Origin: Colwellia maritima
GTDB lineage: Bacteria; Pseudomonadota; Gammaproteobacteria; Enterobacterales; Alteromonadaceae
Direction: 5' to 3'
Assembly: GCF_022669015.1 (NCBI RefSeq)
Contig: NZ_JAKKSL010000003.1
Location: forward strand, 434,001-498,000
DNA: 64,000 nucleotides
The notes beneath the pieces are model-generated. The model ran no database searches and was not told the DNA's origin. It saw nothing but the letters and a program-made list of their open reading frames with translations. Below, one piece after another: positions 40,198-52,009 of this stretch; position 1 is the stretch's first letter, and every line of letters starts with the position of its first letter. Made by a program: the position numbers and the translations under genes.

Positions 40198-41040
40198 TTA
40201 TCTTGAGAACAACTTAGGATTCATCACCGTTAAAATACCGTGTGCGTCATTTTCTGCTATTTCACTCACTTGCTTAATATCAGCTTTACTTAATTTTAAA
40301 CTGCTACATAACGACTCATCAATCACTTCATCGTATTCAAATACATCGCTATGGCTATCTAATAAAGCAAGTCTTGAAGCTAAATTGAGCACTTTCACAT
40401 CATTATTAATTTGATTACTTTTTGCTTGATTAAAATGACGAATAGGGATAATTATTTTTTCAGGAAGCTGCCAGATCTTAAGTAATTCAGCAGAAATATC
40501 AGTGTAAGTGTAACCTAACACTAATTCTTGCAGAGCCCAGGGTAAATTTTTACGGTTATACTGTTCACAACGCTGTGCTACCTCAGGGGTGATTTTTGCA
40601 ACCAACAGCTCCCCAAAGTTTTGTAGTAGCCCCGCAACAAAGAGTCTTTCAATATCTTTTATGCCTGCTTTTATTGCTAAATTTTTGGTTACTAGTCCGC
40701 AATAAATACTCATGCGCCAAAAGCGTTTCAAATCAATCGCCTGATTTTCAAAATGTTTAAAAGCCGATGCTGCAACATCCACCAACATCATATTGTAAAT
40801 CGCTTGAGTTCCAATAATAGTAATTGCGCGAGAAATAGTGCTGATCTCACCCGGAAAGTTATAAATGGCGCTATTTGCTATTTGTAATAATCGAGATGTC
40901 ATTGATGGATCTACGCTAATCACATCAGCAAAATCATTAATTGCTGAGTTTTCATCTTCCATCAGAGCTTTCACTTTAAAACAAGCGTCCGGTAAGGCAA
41001 AAGAGCCATTAGCTTGAAGTGCGTAATCATATGCGTTCAT
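40198..41040 (-). CDS. HDOD domain protein (second paralogue)
   Basis: Intact, 280 residues. It starts MNAYDYALQANGSFALPDACFKVKALM, then SVDPSMTSRLLQIANSAIYNFPGEISTI and LLQNFGELLVAK, which match the HDOD domain position by position with the protein at 32440-33285. The two are clearly paralogues of like length, both on the minus strand and 7 kb apart. As with the first, no partner signalling domain is fused. Role unknown beyond the family's link to signalling and cell state. Confidence 0.9.
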   Translation of the reverse strand: MNAYDYALQANGSFALPDACFKVKALMEDENSAINDFADVISVDPSMTSRLLQIANSAIYNFPGEISTISRAITIIGTQAIYNMMLVDVAASAFKHFENQAIDLKRFWRMSIYCGLVTKNLAIKAGIKDIERLFVAGLLQNFGELLVAKITPEVAQRCEQYNRKNLPWALQELVLGYTYTDISAELLKIWQLPEKIIIPIRHFNQAKSNQINNDVKVLNLASRLALLDSHSDVFEYDEVIDESLCSSLKLSKADIKQVSEIAENDAHGILTVMNPKLFSR

Positions 41041-41072
41041 AGTTATCCTTTTTCGATGACTGTTTTGAGATA

Positions 41073-41542
41073 CTAATCAAAAGGTACACCACTATCTTCT
41101 TTAATATGTTCAGTGACCATATAGGTGTGTGTTTGAGATATGGCAGGTAAACCAACAACCTTTTCTAAAATTAGTCGATAACTGTCCATATCAGAAAATC
41201 GTGTTTTGAGTAAATAATCATAACCGCCACCACTAAATGACATTCGACAATTTCTTTTATATTAACGACTTCTTTTTTGAATAATTTAAAAACATCCGCG
41301 GTGGTTCTGTCTAGGGTTACCTGTATAAAAGCAGTCATTCTATAGCCAAGTTTTTGCGCACTTAAAAAAGCACCATAACGTTTAATATAGCCTTCAGTCT
41401 CTAAGCGTTTAACTCTGTCTAAACAAGGACTAGCACTTAAATTTACATTTTTTGCCAATTCAACATTAGTGATTCTACCATCAGATTGTAGTGTTTTTAA
41501 AATAGCTATATCGACACGGTCTAAGGATTTAATTTTGTTCAT
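41073..41542 (-). CDS. Lrp/AsnC family regulator, frame broken near 41230
   Basis: About 156 residues when rejoined. N-terminal HTH: SLDRVDIAILKTLQSDGRITNVELAKNVNLSASPCLDRVKRLE. The C-terminal RAM domain starts YRMTAFIQVTLDR. Adding one base in GTGGTGG at about 41230 (GGTGG read as GGCTGG) restores ECHLVAGGYDYLLKTRFSDMDSYRLIL, the strongly conserved ligand-binding turn. It lies 149 bases after putA on the same strand. Inference: a regulator of proline use (PutR/BkdR-like), with an amino acid as ligand. Confidence 0.89.
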
Positions 41543-41690
41543 TATCTAAAATACAATATTTTATAGTGATTAAATTAAATAGTGTCATATATTTGATGGA
41601 TATGGAATAAGAAGTCATAAGTAAGTAAATCAGGGAGTGACAAAAAGCCACTCCCTTAATACATTAACAATAGATTGGATAGACTAAATT

Positions 41691-44600
41691 TTATTCGTCC
41701 TCTTCAATCAATGTCATCAGCGACGTATTACCACCGGAGGCGGTAGTATCAATGCTGATTGTTTTTTCAGTTAACAAGCGTTGTATGAGGTTATCATAAT
41801 ATTCCGACGTAATAACCGGTAAAATAGCTCCACTTCGCTGTGCAAGTTTTTCACTAATATAATGTTTTCTGTCACAACTACTGTCAACCACAACACCTGA
41901 CAACGCAGGGTGTGCAAGCATAGTTTCTAGATGATTAAGTCTAGCAACTTGTAAAATACCCACATCAGCACCTGTAGAAATAAATTTATCTCTAAAGGCT
42001 AGAGCTTCATCATAAAACAAGTCAGATACCACAGATATTACGGTATTGCCTGTGGCTAATGCAGTAACTACAGACATTACCCAAAAGTGAAAGCTAACGT
42101 TATCATTTGCAAAACACATAATATTTCCACGGTTTTCTAAGTAAATAACATTTGATTCACCTGTAGGCCCCGGCAATTCCTGTGGTTTTTTCATGCGCTT
42201 TTCAATATTAATTAATTGATCACGGGCTACTGCTAAAGTCAGGTTTAAATCGTCCGCCAAACCTTCAACAATCTCGACATGGGCAATTTTAGCCAGTAAT
42301 TGTCGAACATGTGAAACGCGGGTGTTTAAATCGGTTAAACGCCACTTTTGTTGTGCACATTCTGCTGTCTCCATAAATTGGATAGCTTGATTTTGTGCGT
42401 TTTCATCGCCACTTAACGCGAGTTCTTGTCTTGGTAACAACTGTATTTTTTCTTCATCTGGTGTAGCTTTTTCAACCACTAAACGAGAAAGGTAGTTTGG
42501 ACCACCTGCTTTAGGCCCTGTACCTGAAAGTCCTCTGCCTCCAAAAGGTTGTACACCAACAATTGCCCCTATCATATTACGGTTAATATAAACATTACCC
42601 GCCCGTGATAACTTAGCCACTCAATCGCTCTATGTTCAATACGCGTATGAATACCCATCGTTAACCCAAAGCCTGTACTATTAACCTTGTCAATAACCGC
42701 TTCTATCTCAGTCCCTTTAAAACGAACAACATGTACACAAGGACCGAACACTTCTTTGGTTAACACATCAATGCTTTCAATTTCGTATAAACGTGGGGCA
42801 AAGAAGAAATGTCCATCGCTATCGCTTACTTCACTTCCCTCCTTACCTCCAAATAGGTCACATTGATATAAAAGCGTGCCATTGGTTTGCATGTACTCAT
42901 GATGCGCATTTAGTGCATCTAAAGCCTTTTGATCAATGACAGGGCCTACATCAGTGCTTAACTTTGTCGGGTTCCCAACATGCAATTCAGCTAAAGCGCC
43001 TTTAAGCATGCGAATGACACTATCAGCAATATCTTCTTGTAAAAATAACACTCTAAGCGCTGAACATCGTTGGCCGGCTGATTGAAAGCCTGACGATATC
43101 ACATCATCAACCACTTGCTCTGGCAAAGCTGTAGAGTCAACAATCATACAATTCTGACCACCAGTCTCCGCAATTAATGGCACTTGATCACCACCACGCT
43201 CTGCTAATGTTTGAGAAATGCGAGTGCCCGTTTCCGTTGAGCCAGTGAACATGACTGCTGCCACTCTTTCATCAGGAACTATTGTACTACCAACCACACT
43301 ACCTCGCGCCATAACCGCTTGAACAACATGTTTCGGTAAACCAACAGATTTCATCAATTCAATAGTACGCAATGCAATAAGCCCTGTTTGTTCTGCAGGC
43401 TTTGCTAACACAGTATTTCCCGTGACAATTGCCGCAGCAACTTGCCCTAAGAAAATAGCCAACGGGAAATTCCAAGGGCTAATACACAGTACAACACCTC
43501 GCGCTTCTAATCGCTCATCTGCGCTTTGCTCAATCGCGCGGGCTGCATAATATCTGCAAAAATCAACGGCTTCACGTACTTCATCAATGCCGTCTTGTGC
43601 TACTTTACCCGCTTCTTTAATACACAGAGCGATCAATTCTTCTATATGACGCTCTAATATATCAGCAATACGACAAAGCAAAGCGGCACGTTCTGATACA
43701 GGCGTTTTTGACCAACTTGCAAAAGCTTTTTCTGCATTATCAATCATAACTCGCATATCATCTTCGCTATGATGACGGTGAAAGCCAATAATTTCCTTGT
43801 GGTTAGCCGGGTTTTTTACCGCTTCAGCGTCATTAGGCACATCATTTTTATTTAATAGGTTTTCAACAAACCAATTATCTAAAGCCTGCTTTAGTGAAGT
43901 AATTTCATTAATATCGGTTAAATCTATTCCTTTAGAGTTGTCTCTAGCAGCAATAAGCCCATTTAAATTTTTCTTATTTTCATTACGGTAAAGATCAATA
44001 GGCATTACAATTTGTCCATTGTACCTATCCTTTAAACGTTGAGTCTTCTCTACAGGGTCAGCAAGTAAAGATTCTACTGGTTGAGATTCATCAACAATGG
44101 CATTAACAAAAGATGAATTTGCCCCATTTTCTAATAAACGACGTACTAAATAAGCCAGTAGATCTTCATGATGTCCTACCGGTGCGTATATACGACATTG
44201 TATGCTTTCTTGAGATACTATTTGATCATATAAAGAGTCACCCATACCGTGTAAACATTGGAATTCAAAACCTTGCTTATCTTCACCCGCTAATTCAACA
44301 ATCGTCGCTGCAGTATAAGCATTATGTGTGGCAAATTGCGGATAAATACTGTCACGATAATCAAGTAGCTTATTGGCACAAGCATGATAAGAAACATCCG
44401 TAGATGATTTACGTGTAAACACAGGGAAATGACTCATTCCATCTTTTTGAGCATTTTTAATTTCAGTGTCCCAGTACGCACCTTTCACTAAACGTACCAT
44501 CATACGACGGTTAGTTCTCAACGTTAGTTCTCTTAACCAATCAACAACAAAAAGTGCTCGTTTTTGATAAGCCTGTAGTGCAATACCGAAGCCTTGCCAA

Positions 44601-45556
44601 TCGCCTAAATCTGTATCAGTAAACACAGCTTCAATAATATCTAACGATATATCTAAACGCTCTGATTCTTCTGCATCAACAGTCAAACCAATATTATAAT
44701 CTTTGGCTTGTAAGCATAATGCTTTTAATTTAGGCACTATTTCATCCATCACACGAGATTTATGCGTAAATTCATAACGCGGATGAATCGCCGATAATTT
44801 AACCGATATTCCTGGGACCCGACGGGGATCATTTTTACCTGACGCTAGTGCAACTTTACCAATAACTTCAATAGCATCTTGATACGACTTTAAGTAGCGT
44901 TCAGCATCCAACATGGTACGAGCACCCTCGCCTAACATGTCATAAGAGTATACATAACCTTGTTGCTCTTTGGTTGCGGCACGCTCTGTAGCATCCGTAA
45001 TGGTTTCTCCCATTACAAACTGCTTGCCCATTATTTTCATCGCATAATTCATTGATTTGCGAATTACAGGCTCCCCCAATCGACCAATAGTTTTTTTCAG
45101 TAAGCCAAATTTATCCTGTTTACGTTTATCTGCATAATTCACCATTGAACCAGTGATTAATAGACCCCATGATGAGGCGTTAACAAACAAAGAGTCACTA
45201 GACCCTAAATGACTACTCCATTGACCCTGTGATATTTTATCCCGTATTAACGCATCTTGTGTGTGTTTATCTGGCACACGTAATAGCGCTTCGGCTAAGC
45301 ACATCAGTACCACACCTTCTTCTGAAGATAATGAATATTCATTTAGTAATGCATCTATAGCACCATTACCTTCTTGATCTTGACGAATTTGTAAAACCAT
45401 TTTACGAGCTCGTTCCCAAGCACGACTTCGTGCACTTACATTCACTTCAGCAAATGGAAGAATATGATCAACGGCAACATTTTCATCTATACGATAAAAC
45501 TCTCGAATTTTCTGACGAATTGGACAATCAGTATTAAATGAACCAGTAAAAAGCAT
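41691..45556 (-). CDS. putA: Bifunctional proline dehydrogenase / glutamate-semialdehyde dehydrogenase PutA, frame broken near 42617
   Basis: About 1290 residues when rejoined. ATG 45556 follows a GAGG Shine-Dalgarno 7 bases upstream. The PRODH barrel has [15 protein letters not shown] and [11 protein letters not shown], and the ALDH domain has [18 protein letters not shown] (general-base Glu) and [12 protein letters not shown] (catalytic Cys). A C-terminal ALDH-like extension follows. There is no N-terminal ribbon-helix-helix domain, so this PutA is not its own repressor, which fits the nearby Lrp gene. The break is at GAGTGGCTAAG (42612-42622), either one or four bases short. Role: proline to glutamate via P5C, feeding electrons to the quinone pool. 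Confidence 0.95.
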
Positions 45557-45685
45557 GGGCAAACCTCAAAAAGCGAACAGAGTATTTCTGTTTTTATTAT
45601 AGTCAATAAATTTCGAGGCGCATTTTAAAGTTAAAGCAACAGAATGTCTTGGTTATTTTCGGGATTTACCCATTTATAATACTGA

Positions 45686-45733
45686 AAAAGCCAGACAATA
45701 CAGTAGAATATTCTACTATATTATCTGGCTTTT
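45686..45733 (-). terminator. Terminator with inner cruciform between murA and putA
   Basis: AAAAGCCAGA pairs with TCTGGCTTTT, and the loop itself holds a perfect 16-base palindrome (AGTAGAATATTCTACT, 45702-45717). Read in the direction of murA, the stem is followed by TTTTT. It lies 82 bases after the murA stop. Confidence 0.85.
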
Positions 45734-45814
45734 ACATTTGTAAGAAACTTTATTCTATTAGGCTATGTTATTTATTTCCTGAGCTGAGCAATAAAACAAA
45801 TATATTAAGGTGTA

Positions 45815-47104
<1,290 letters not shown>

Positions 47105-47206
47105 TTACCTATAATTGGATGAGATACTTACCCAAATTACCTCAAAATTCTGAATTCGAGTAAAATGTGCTTACCTATAAATTTACTTAACTAGTATTGC
47201 ATGACC

Positions 47207-47458
47207 TTACATATTAAACAATTTGTCACGTTTCCATTGTTCTTTCGTAAATGTTTTCACCGTTACAGCATGTATACTTCCAGCTTTTATGGCTTCTGCC
47301 AATGCAGCAAACACAACTTGTTGGCGTTTAACACGAGATAATTCACCAAACATATCAGCAACCGCCATTACACTGCACTGTGAACCATCAAATTTAACAT
47401 GTAGTTCATCAAGATCTAGCGCATCATTAATTAATTTTTCTATTTCTGTTACTTCCAA
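47207..47458 (-). CDS. ibaG: BolA-family protein IbaG, TTG start
   Basis: 83 residues from TTG 47458. No ATG or GTG lies at a sensible place; this TTG has an AAGGA Shine-Dalgarno 7 bases upstream and gives LEVTEIEKLINDALDLDELHVKFDG, matching the length of IbaG. Longer in-frame starts run into mlaB. The BolA motif is SRVKRQQVVFAALAEAI with HAVTVKTFT at the end. Role: BolA-type partner of monothiol glutaredoxins in iron-sulfur handling and acid stress. It keeps the usual place between mlaB and murA. Confidence 0.9.
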   Translation of the reverse strand: MEVTEIEKLINDALDLDELHVKFDGSQCSVMAVADMFGELSRVKRQQVVFAALAEAIKAGSIHAVTVKTFTKEQWKRDKLFNM

Positions 47459-47486
47459 GAGGTATTCCTTAAGCGCGTATTTAAAG

Positions 47487-47801
47487 CTAAGCGGGATTAA
47501 CGGGTAAAAAACCGTCAACACCACTTAAGCTAATTAATTTTTTTAGTTTAGCAGGGACACTGCTAAAAGTAAGCTGACAACCTGTTTGGCTTGCTAGCTC
47601 TAATAAATAAAAAAGCCAAGCAAGACCGGCTGTGTCAATTTGATTGACTTGCTGTAAGTCAATCGTTGAAGTTTGCTGATTGATAATCTGCTTAATACTT
47701 TCTTTAGGTAATGTCATCACTGTTTGTCGCGTTAGCTCACCTGCTAGTACGATATTGTTTCCCGTGATATTTAACGTTATATTTTCCACAAATATTGCCA
47801 C
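47487..47801 (-). CDS. mlaB: STAS-domain protein MlaB
   Basis: Intact, 104 residues: a single STAS domain with IDLQQVNQIDTAGLAWLFYLLELA, where the Thr in DTAGLAWL fits the STAS regulatory site. Role: binds MlaF and is needed for activity of the MlaFEB transporter at the inner membrane. It ends 28 bases before the IbaG start and follows mlaC by 76 bases. The order mlaF-E-D-C-B-ibaG is as in E. coli. Confidence 0.93.
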   Translation of the reverse strand: MAIFVENITLNITGNNIVLAGELTRQTVMTLPKESIKQIINQQTSTIDLQQVNQIDTAGLAWLFYLLELASQTGCQLTFSSVPAKLKKLISLSGVDGFLPVNPA

Positions 47802-47877
47802 TTTTACCTAAATGAATTTACTTACTTTTTATTGAAGTGTCGAATGGCTAACTTGTTTGTTAGTCATTATTAGCCAC

Positions 47878-48594
47878 TTAATCTTTAAAAACAATATCTC
47901 GATCACTTTGCTTTTTTAGCAATTCGGTGACATAAGGCAGCCCTTTTTGACGAATAACTCCGCCAAGCTCTGCTTGTTTACTGTCAAGCAAGCTTACACC
48001 TTCAGCAATCATATCAAATGCTTTCCATTCTTCAGTTTGTCTATCTTTTCTTACTTTAAATGAAACATCAATATTATCCCTACCTGTCATAATAACACGC
48101 GTATCTACAGCGACTATTTTTCTATCGGTAAAATCTTCAGCCGGTGCAAATTCGACAGGTTGTTTATCATATAAGGTAAAAACTTGTGCATAGGAGGTAA
48201 CAAGATATTCTCTAAAAACAGGCACAAATTCTTTTCTTTCTTCATCAGTCGTATTCTTTAATTGCTGACCAATGACTTTAAAAGCAGAGTATTGATAATT
48301 GATATAAGGCATCAACTCTTCACGCACTATCGTTTTGAGAATATTAGGGTCAACACGTATTGCTTGCTGCTCATTAGCAAACCGTTTAAATGTTCTCCCT
48401 GCAACTTCTTTAATCATTGCATAGGGATCTTTTTGATTAACATCACTACGATGAAAGCCCGAAGACTGATCAATGTCACTACCTGATAAACTAGGCTCTT
48501 GTGCTGCATTAAAGGCGAACGCATTATGTGCTACTATACTAGAAAATACATAACCTAAATATAACGCTACCTTAACAGATTTTGTTTTCTTCAT
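47878..48594 (-). CDS. mlaC: Periplasmic phospholipid-binding protein MlaC
   Basis: 238 residues from ATG 48594, chosen for its AAGGAAG Shine-Dalgarno; an earlier in-frame start at 48609 would overlap it. A signal peptide (KKTKSVKVALYLGYVFSSIVAHNAFA) is followed by the Tol_Tol_Ttg2/MlaC domain, with YSAFKVIGQQLKNTTDEERKEF, YAQVFTLYDKQPVEF and EWKAFDMIAEGVSLL. Role: carries phospholipids between the MlaA complex and MlaFEDB. It has an unusually long Gln/Ser-rich linker (about residues 27-50) before the domain. Confidence 0.93.
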   Translation of the reverse strand: MKKTKSVKVALYLGYVFSSIVAHNAFAFNAAQEPSLSGSDIDQSSGFHRSDVNQKDPYAMIKEVAGRTFKRFANEQQAIRVDPNILKTIVREELMPYINYQYSAFKVIGQQLKNTTDEERKEFVPVFREYLVTSYAQVFTLYDKQPVEFAPAEDFTDRKIVAVDTRVIMTGRDNIDVSFKVRKDRQTEEWKAFDMIAEGVSLLDSKQAELGGVIRQKGLPYVTELLKKQSDRDIVFKD

Positions 48595-48664
48595 TTTTAC
48601 TTCCTTCATTATTCACTACCACTTCCTTGGCCAAATAAGAATTGCCCTATTAATTCTTCCAAGA

Positions 48665-49081
48665 CTAATCCGGTTTAGTATCTTCAACATAATCATTGGG
48701 TTTGAGAATCTCTAATGAATCATCCATAAAACCAGGCTGCAAGCCTATATACTGCTCACCCAACAAACCTGCCGTTAATATCGCCACAGAGGTTGCCTCT
48801 GAAAATTGATTATATTGACTATAAATTTCCATCGTAACAACAGGGGTATAGTCCTTTGCATCAAGAGATATATCACTAACTCGTCCAACAACCACTCCGC
48901 CAACTTTAATAGGTGAGCGTACTTTAAGACCACCAATATTATCAAACTTAGCAAAAAGATTATAGCTATCACTACTACCTGAAATACCGCTATTAGCCAC
49001 TTTCAGTGACAGCATAAGTAATGCAGCAATCCCTAAAGCAACAAAAAAACCCACCATTAACTCTACTTTTTTTGATATCAT
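48665..49081 (-). CDS. mlaD: MCE-domain protein MlaD
   Basis: 138 residues from ATG 49081, which places ISKKVELMVGFFVALGIAALLML as the single N-terminal membrane helix. The MCE domain has YNLFAKFDNIGGLKVRSPIKVGGVVVGRVSDI and TAGLLGEQYIGLQPG. It is shorter at the C-terminus than E. coli MlaD. Role: the hexameric ring of the Mla inner-membrane transporter. It starts 67 bases after mlaE and is followed by mlaC. Confidence 0.93.
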   Translation of the reverse strand: MISKKVELMVGFFVALGIAALLMLSLKVANSGISGSSDSYNLFAKFDNIGGLKVRSPIKVGGVVVGRVSDISLDAKDYTPVVTMEIYSQYNQFSEATSVAILTAGLLGEQYIGLQPGFMDDSLEILKPNDYVEDTKPD

Positions 49082-49147
49082 GGTTTCACCAAACGCCTTT
49101 AAAATGTACTTAAAAATCAATTACTAACTCATCAATTACAATGAGAA

Positions 49148-49923
49148 TTATCTTGCAAACATCAAAGCCGTTAAAATAAAATCTAAGGCTAATACCAATA
49201 ATGATGATTGTACCACAGTTGACGTTGTCGCCCGTGAAATTCCTTCTGAAGTAGGTTCACAATCATACCCTTTATAAACAGCAATCCAGGTGACAACGAA
49301 AGCGAAAACAATACTTTTAATAATGCCGTTAACGATATCTTTACTGAAGTCTACTTGATCTTGCATCACAGACCAAAATGTACCGCTATCAACACCTAAC
49401 CAATCAACACCAACGAGGTGTGCACCTAAAATACCCACCATAGAAAAGATGGCAGCCAATAAAGGTAAACTGATAAACCCGCCCCAGAATCGTGGCGCAA
49501 TCACGCGACGAAGCGGGTCAACCGCCATCATTTCTAGGCTTGATAATTGTTCGGTTGCTTTCATTAAGCCTATTTCTGCTGTTAAAGCGGATCCGCTCGG
49601 CCGACAAATAATAGTGCTGCAACCACAGGTCCTAATTCACGAAGTAACGATAAAGCCACCATTGGTCCCAGGCTAGCTTCTGCGCCATAACTAACTAAAA
49701 TAGTATAACCTTGAAGTGCCAACACCATGCCAATAAAGCCACCAGAAACAACAATAATAGTGAGTGACATAACGCCAACATTATAAAGTTGTAACAACAG
49801 CAACGACGTTCCTTTACGCACATTAGGAATATGTAACAATGCTGATAACAAAACAATCACAGCACGCCCTAAACCGCTAATTAACGCTAAAGTATTTTTC
49901 CCTAATAACTGCAATTGCTGCAT
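49148..49923 (-). CDS. mlaE: Phospholipid ABC transporter permease MlaE, frame broken near 49595
   Basis: About 258 residues when rejoined. ATG 49923 overlaps the mlaF stop (TAATG). The first half ends [14 protein letters not shown]; adding one base at GAGCGGATCC (49591-49597, probably GCCGG) restores [26 protein letters not shown], the conserved MlaE core. The second half is [17 protein letters not shown] to the C-terminal helices. Role: membrane permease of MlaFEDB, which keeps outer-membrane lipid asymmetry. Confidence 0.94.
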
Positions 49924-50765
49924 TAAATTTTTCCTCGAGAATTTAACGTAGTCGCATCATGAATTAATTCTTCACGATAATTGGGTGCGGCATAATGGAA
50001 AGGTACAGGTCCATCCGCTTCCCCTTGCACAAACTGTTTTACTAGAAGAGAGTCGTGTTGCCTTATTTGCTCTGGCGTCCCTTGGCCAATAACTTTTTGT
50101 TCCGCAATAATATAAATATAATCGGCTATGCTCATAACTTCTGGCACATCATGAGAAACAACAACGGATGACAGCCCCAAGGCATCATTTAGAGAACGAA
50201 TTAAACGCACGATAACCCCCATAGAAATAGGGTCTTGACCAACAAAGGGTTCATCATAAAGGATTAACTCAGGATCAAGCGCAATAGCACGAGCCAAAGC
50301 TACACGCCTTGCCATCCCCCCCGAAAGTTCATTCGGCTGTAAATTACGTGCACCACGAAGCCCAACCGCTTCAAGTTTCATCAACACTATTTTCTCTATA
50401 ATAGTTTCAGGAAGCTGACTGTGTTCACGAATAGGAAAAGCAATATTGTCATAAACACTCATATCAGTAAAAAGTGCGCCACTTTGAAACAACATACTCA
50501 TTCGTTTACGTGTTTCATATAACTCCTTTCTAGAAAGCTGAGGAATGTCCTTCCCTGCAAATAATATTTGTCCTGACTGAGGACGAATTTGACCACCAAT
50601 TAAACGCAACAACGTAGTTTTACCAATACCACTTGGTCCCATAATCGCGGTAACTTTTCCTTGCGGGATAGACAAACTAATATCATTATAAATTACGCGT
50701 TCACCTCGTTTAAAGGTAAGGTTATTTATCTCAACTATGCTTGTATTACTTTCAATTTCTATCAT
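49923..50765 (-). CDS. mlaF: Phospholipid ABC transporter ATPase MlaF
   Basis: 280 residues from ATG 50765, which gives [21 protein letters not shown]; the 18 residues of the longer frame lack homology. Walker [11 protein letters not shown]-loop MLFQSGALF, signature [14 protein letters not shown] and Walker [14 protein letters not shown] are complete. Role: energises lipid movement. First gene of the operon, divergent from yrbG with about 227 bases between starts. Confidence 0.95.
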   Translation of the reverse strand: MIEIESNTSIVEINNLTFKRGERVIYNDISLSIPQGKVTAIMGPSGIGKTTLLRLIGGQIRPQSGQILFAGKDIPQLSRKELYETRKRMSMLFQSGALFTDMSVYDNIAFPIREHSQLPETIIEKIVLMKLEAVGLRGARNLQPNELSGGMARRVALARAIALDPELILYDEPFVGQDPISMGVIVRLIRSLNDALGLSSVVVSHDVPEVMSIADYIYIIAEQKVIGQGTPEQIRQHDSLLVKQFVQGEADGPVPFHYAAPNYREELIHDATTLNSRGKI

Positions 50766-50992
50766 TAAAATCCATGGCGCGCGATTGATTATTACCAATT
50801 TTACCTGAGCACCTAACATTCTTCACTAGAAATTAACGATTTAATGGATAATAAATGTCAAAAAATGTTAGAAAATGTAAAAAAAAATCTTTTTTGTGCT
50901 TTATTTTACTTATTTGCCTTTAATTTCATTAATTACTTTTTTTTTTGATCAACAAACAGCGACAATTTAGCTCCGAAAAATTGGAGTCATAA

Positions 50993-51978
50993 ATGTTAGT
51001 ACACATTGTAATTTTATTAGTTGCCTTTATCGCACTCGTATGGAGTGCCGATAAATTCGTTTTAGGTGCCTCATCATTAGCAAGAAACCTAGGTGTTTCA
51101 CCCATGATCATAGGATTAACTATTGTTGCCATGGGATCTTCCGCCCCAGAAATGATGGTGGCAGCGGCAGCGTCACTGCAAGGTAACCCAGATACCGCTA
51201 TTGGCAATGCCATTGGTTCTAATATTACGAATATAGCCTTAGTATTAGGAATAACTATATTAATAAAGCCTTTAGTTGTTTCTTCTTCCACGATAAAGCA
51301 AGAGTTACCCTTTTTATTACTACTAACTCTCTTGACCTATTGGATACTTTCAGACAATTTCTTTAGCTTTACTGAAGGTGTAGCCTTGATGATCAGCTTT
51401 TTTGGTTTTATCGCTTTATTATTAATTAAGGCATTAAAACAACGTAAAAACCAAAATAATAACGATCTAATGATTATTGAAGCAGAACAAGAACTCCCTG
51501 CCCCCACAACGACGGGAAAATCCATTTTTTGGCTAATAATGGGAATAACCCTATTGATAATAAGCGCCCATTTCCTTGTGGAATCCGCTGTTTTTATTGC
51601 AAAAGCGTATGGCATTAGCGATCTAGTTATTGGGTTAACTATTATTGCGATAGGAACGAGTTTACCGGAGTTAGCAGCAAGTGTAGCCAGTATATTGAAG
51701 AAAGAAGACGACTTAGCCATGGGTAATATTGTCGGCTCAAATATATTTAATATTCTAGCCGTGTTACCTTTTTTGGTATTATAGCACCAGGGTTGATTAA
51801 CCCCGAAGCGTCATTTAGAGATACACCTATCATGATAGCGGTGACTGGTTTACTATTTGTATTATGCTTTAGTCGAAAGCTTGGCTACTTTAGGTTAACT
51901 CGCTTAAAAGGCGCATTACTAGTGATATGTTTTTTTGCTTATCAAGTGTTACTTTTTAGTCAAACGACTATCAACTAG
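50993..51978 (+). CDS. yrbG: Calcium/sodium antiporter YrbG, frame broken near 51772
   Basis: About 328 residues when rejoined. ATG 50993 has a GGAG Shine-Dalgarno. Two inverted alpha-repeats carry the CaCA motifs GSSAPEMMVAAAASLQGNPDTAIGNAIGSNITNI and GTSLPELAASVASILKKEDDLAMGNIVGSNIFNI. The break is at the T6 run 51769-51775, where one more T restores LPFFGIIAPGLINPEAS. Role: Na+/Ca2+ exchange. It opens the yrbG-kdsD-kdsC-lptC-lptA-lptB block, as in E. coli. Confidence 0.93.
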
Positions 51979-52009
51979 CCCAATCAACAAAAATAATTTA
52001 AGTCAAACC

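Noticed and set aside
41691-45556. Trifunctional PutA with DNA-binding domain
   Set aside because: The protein starts directly before the PRODH region and has no ribbon-helix-helix segment.
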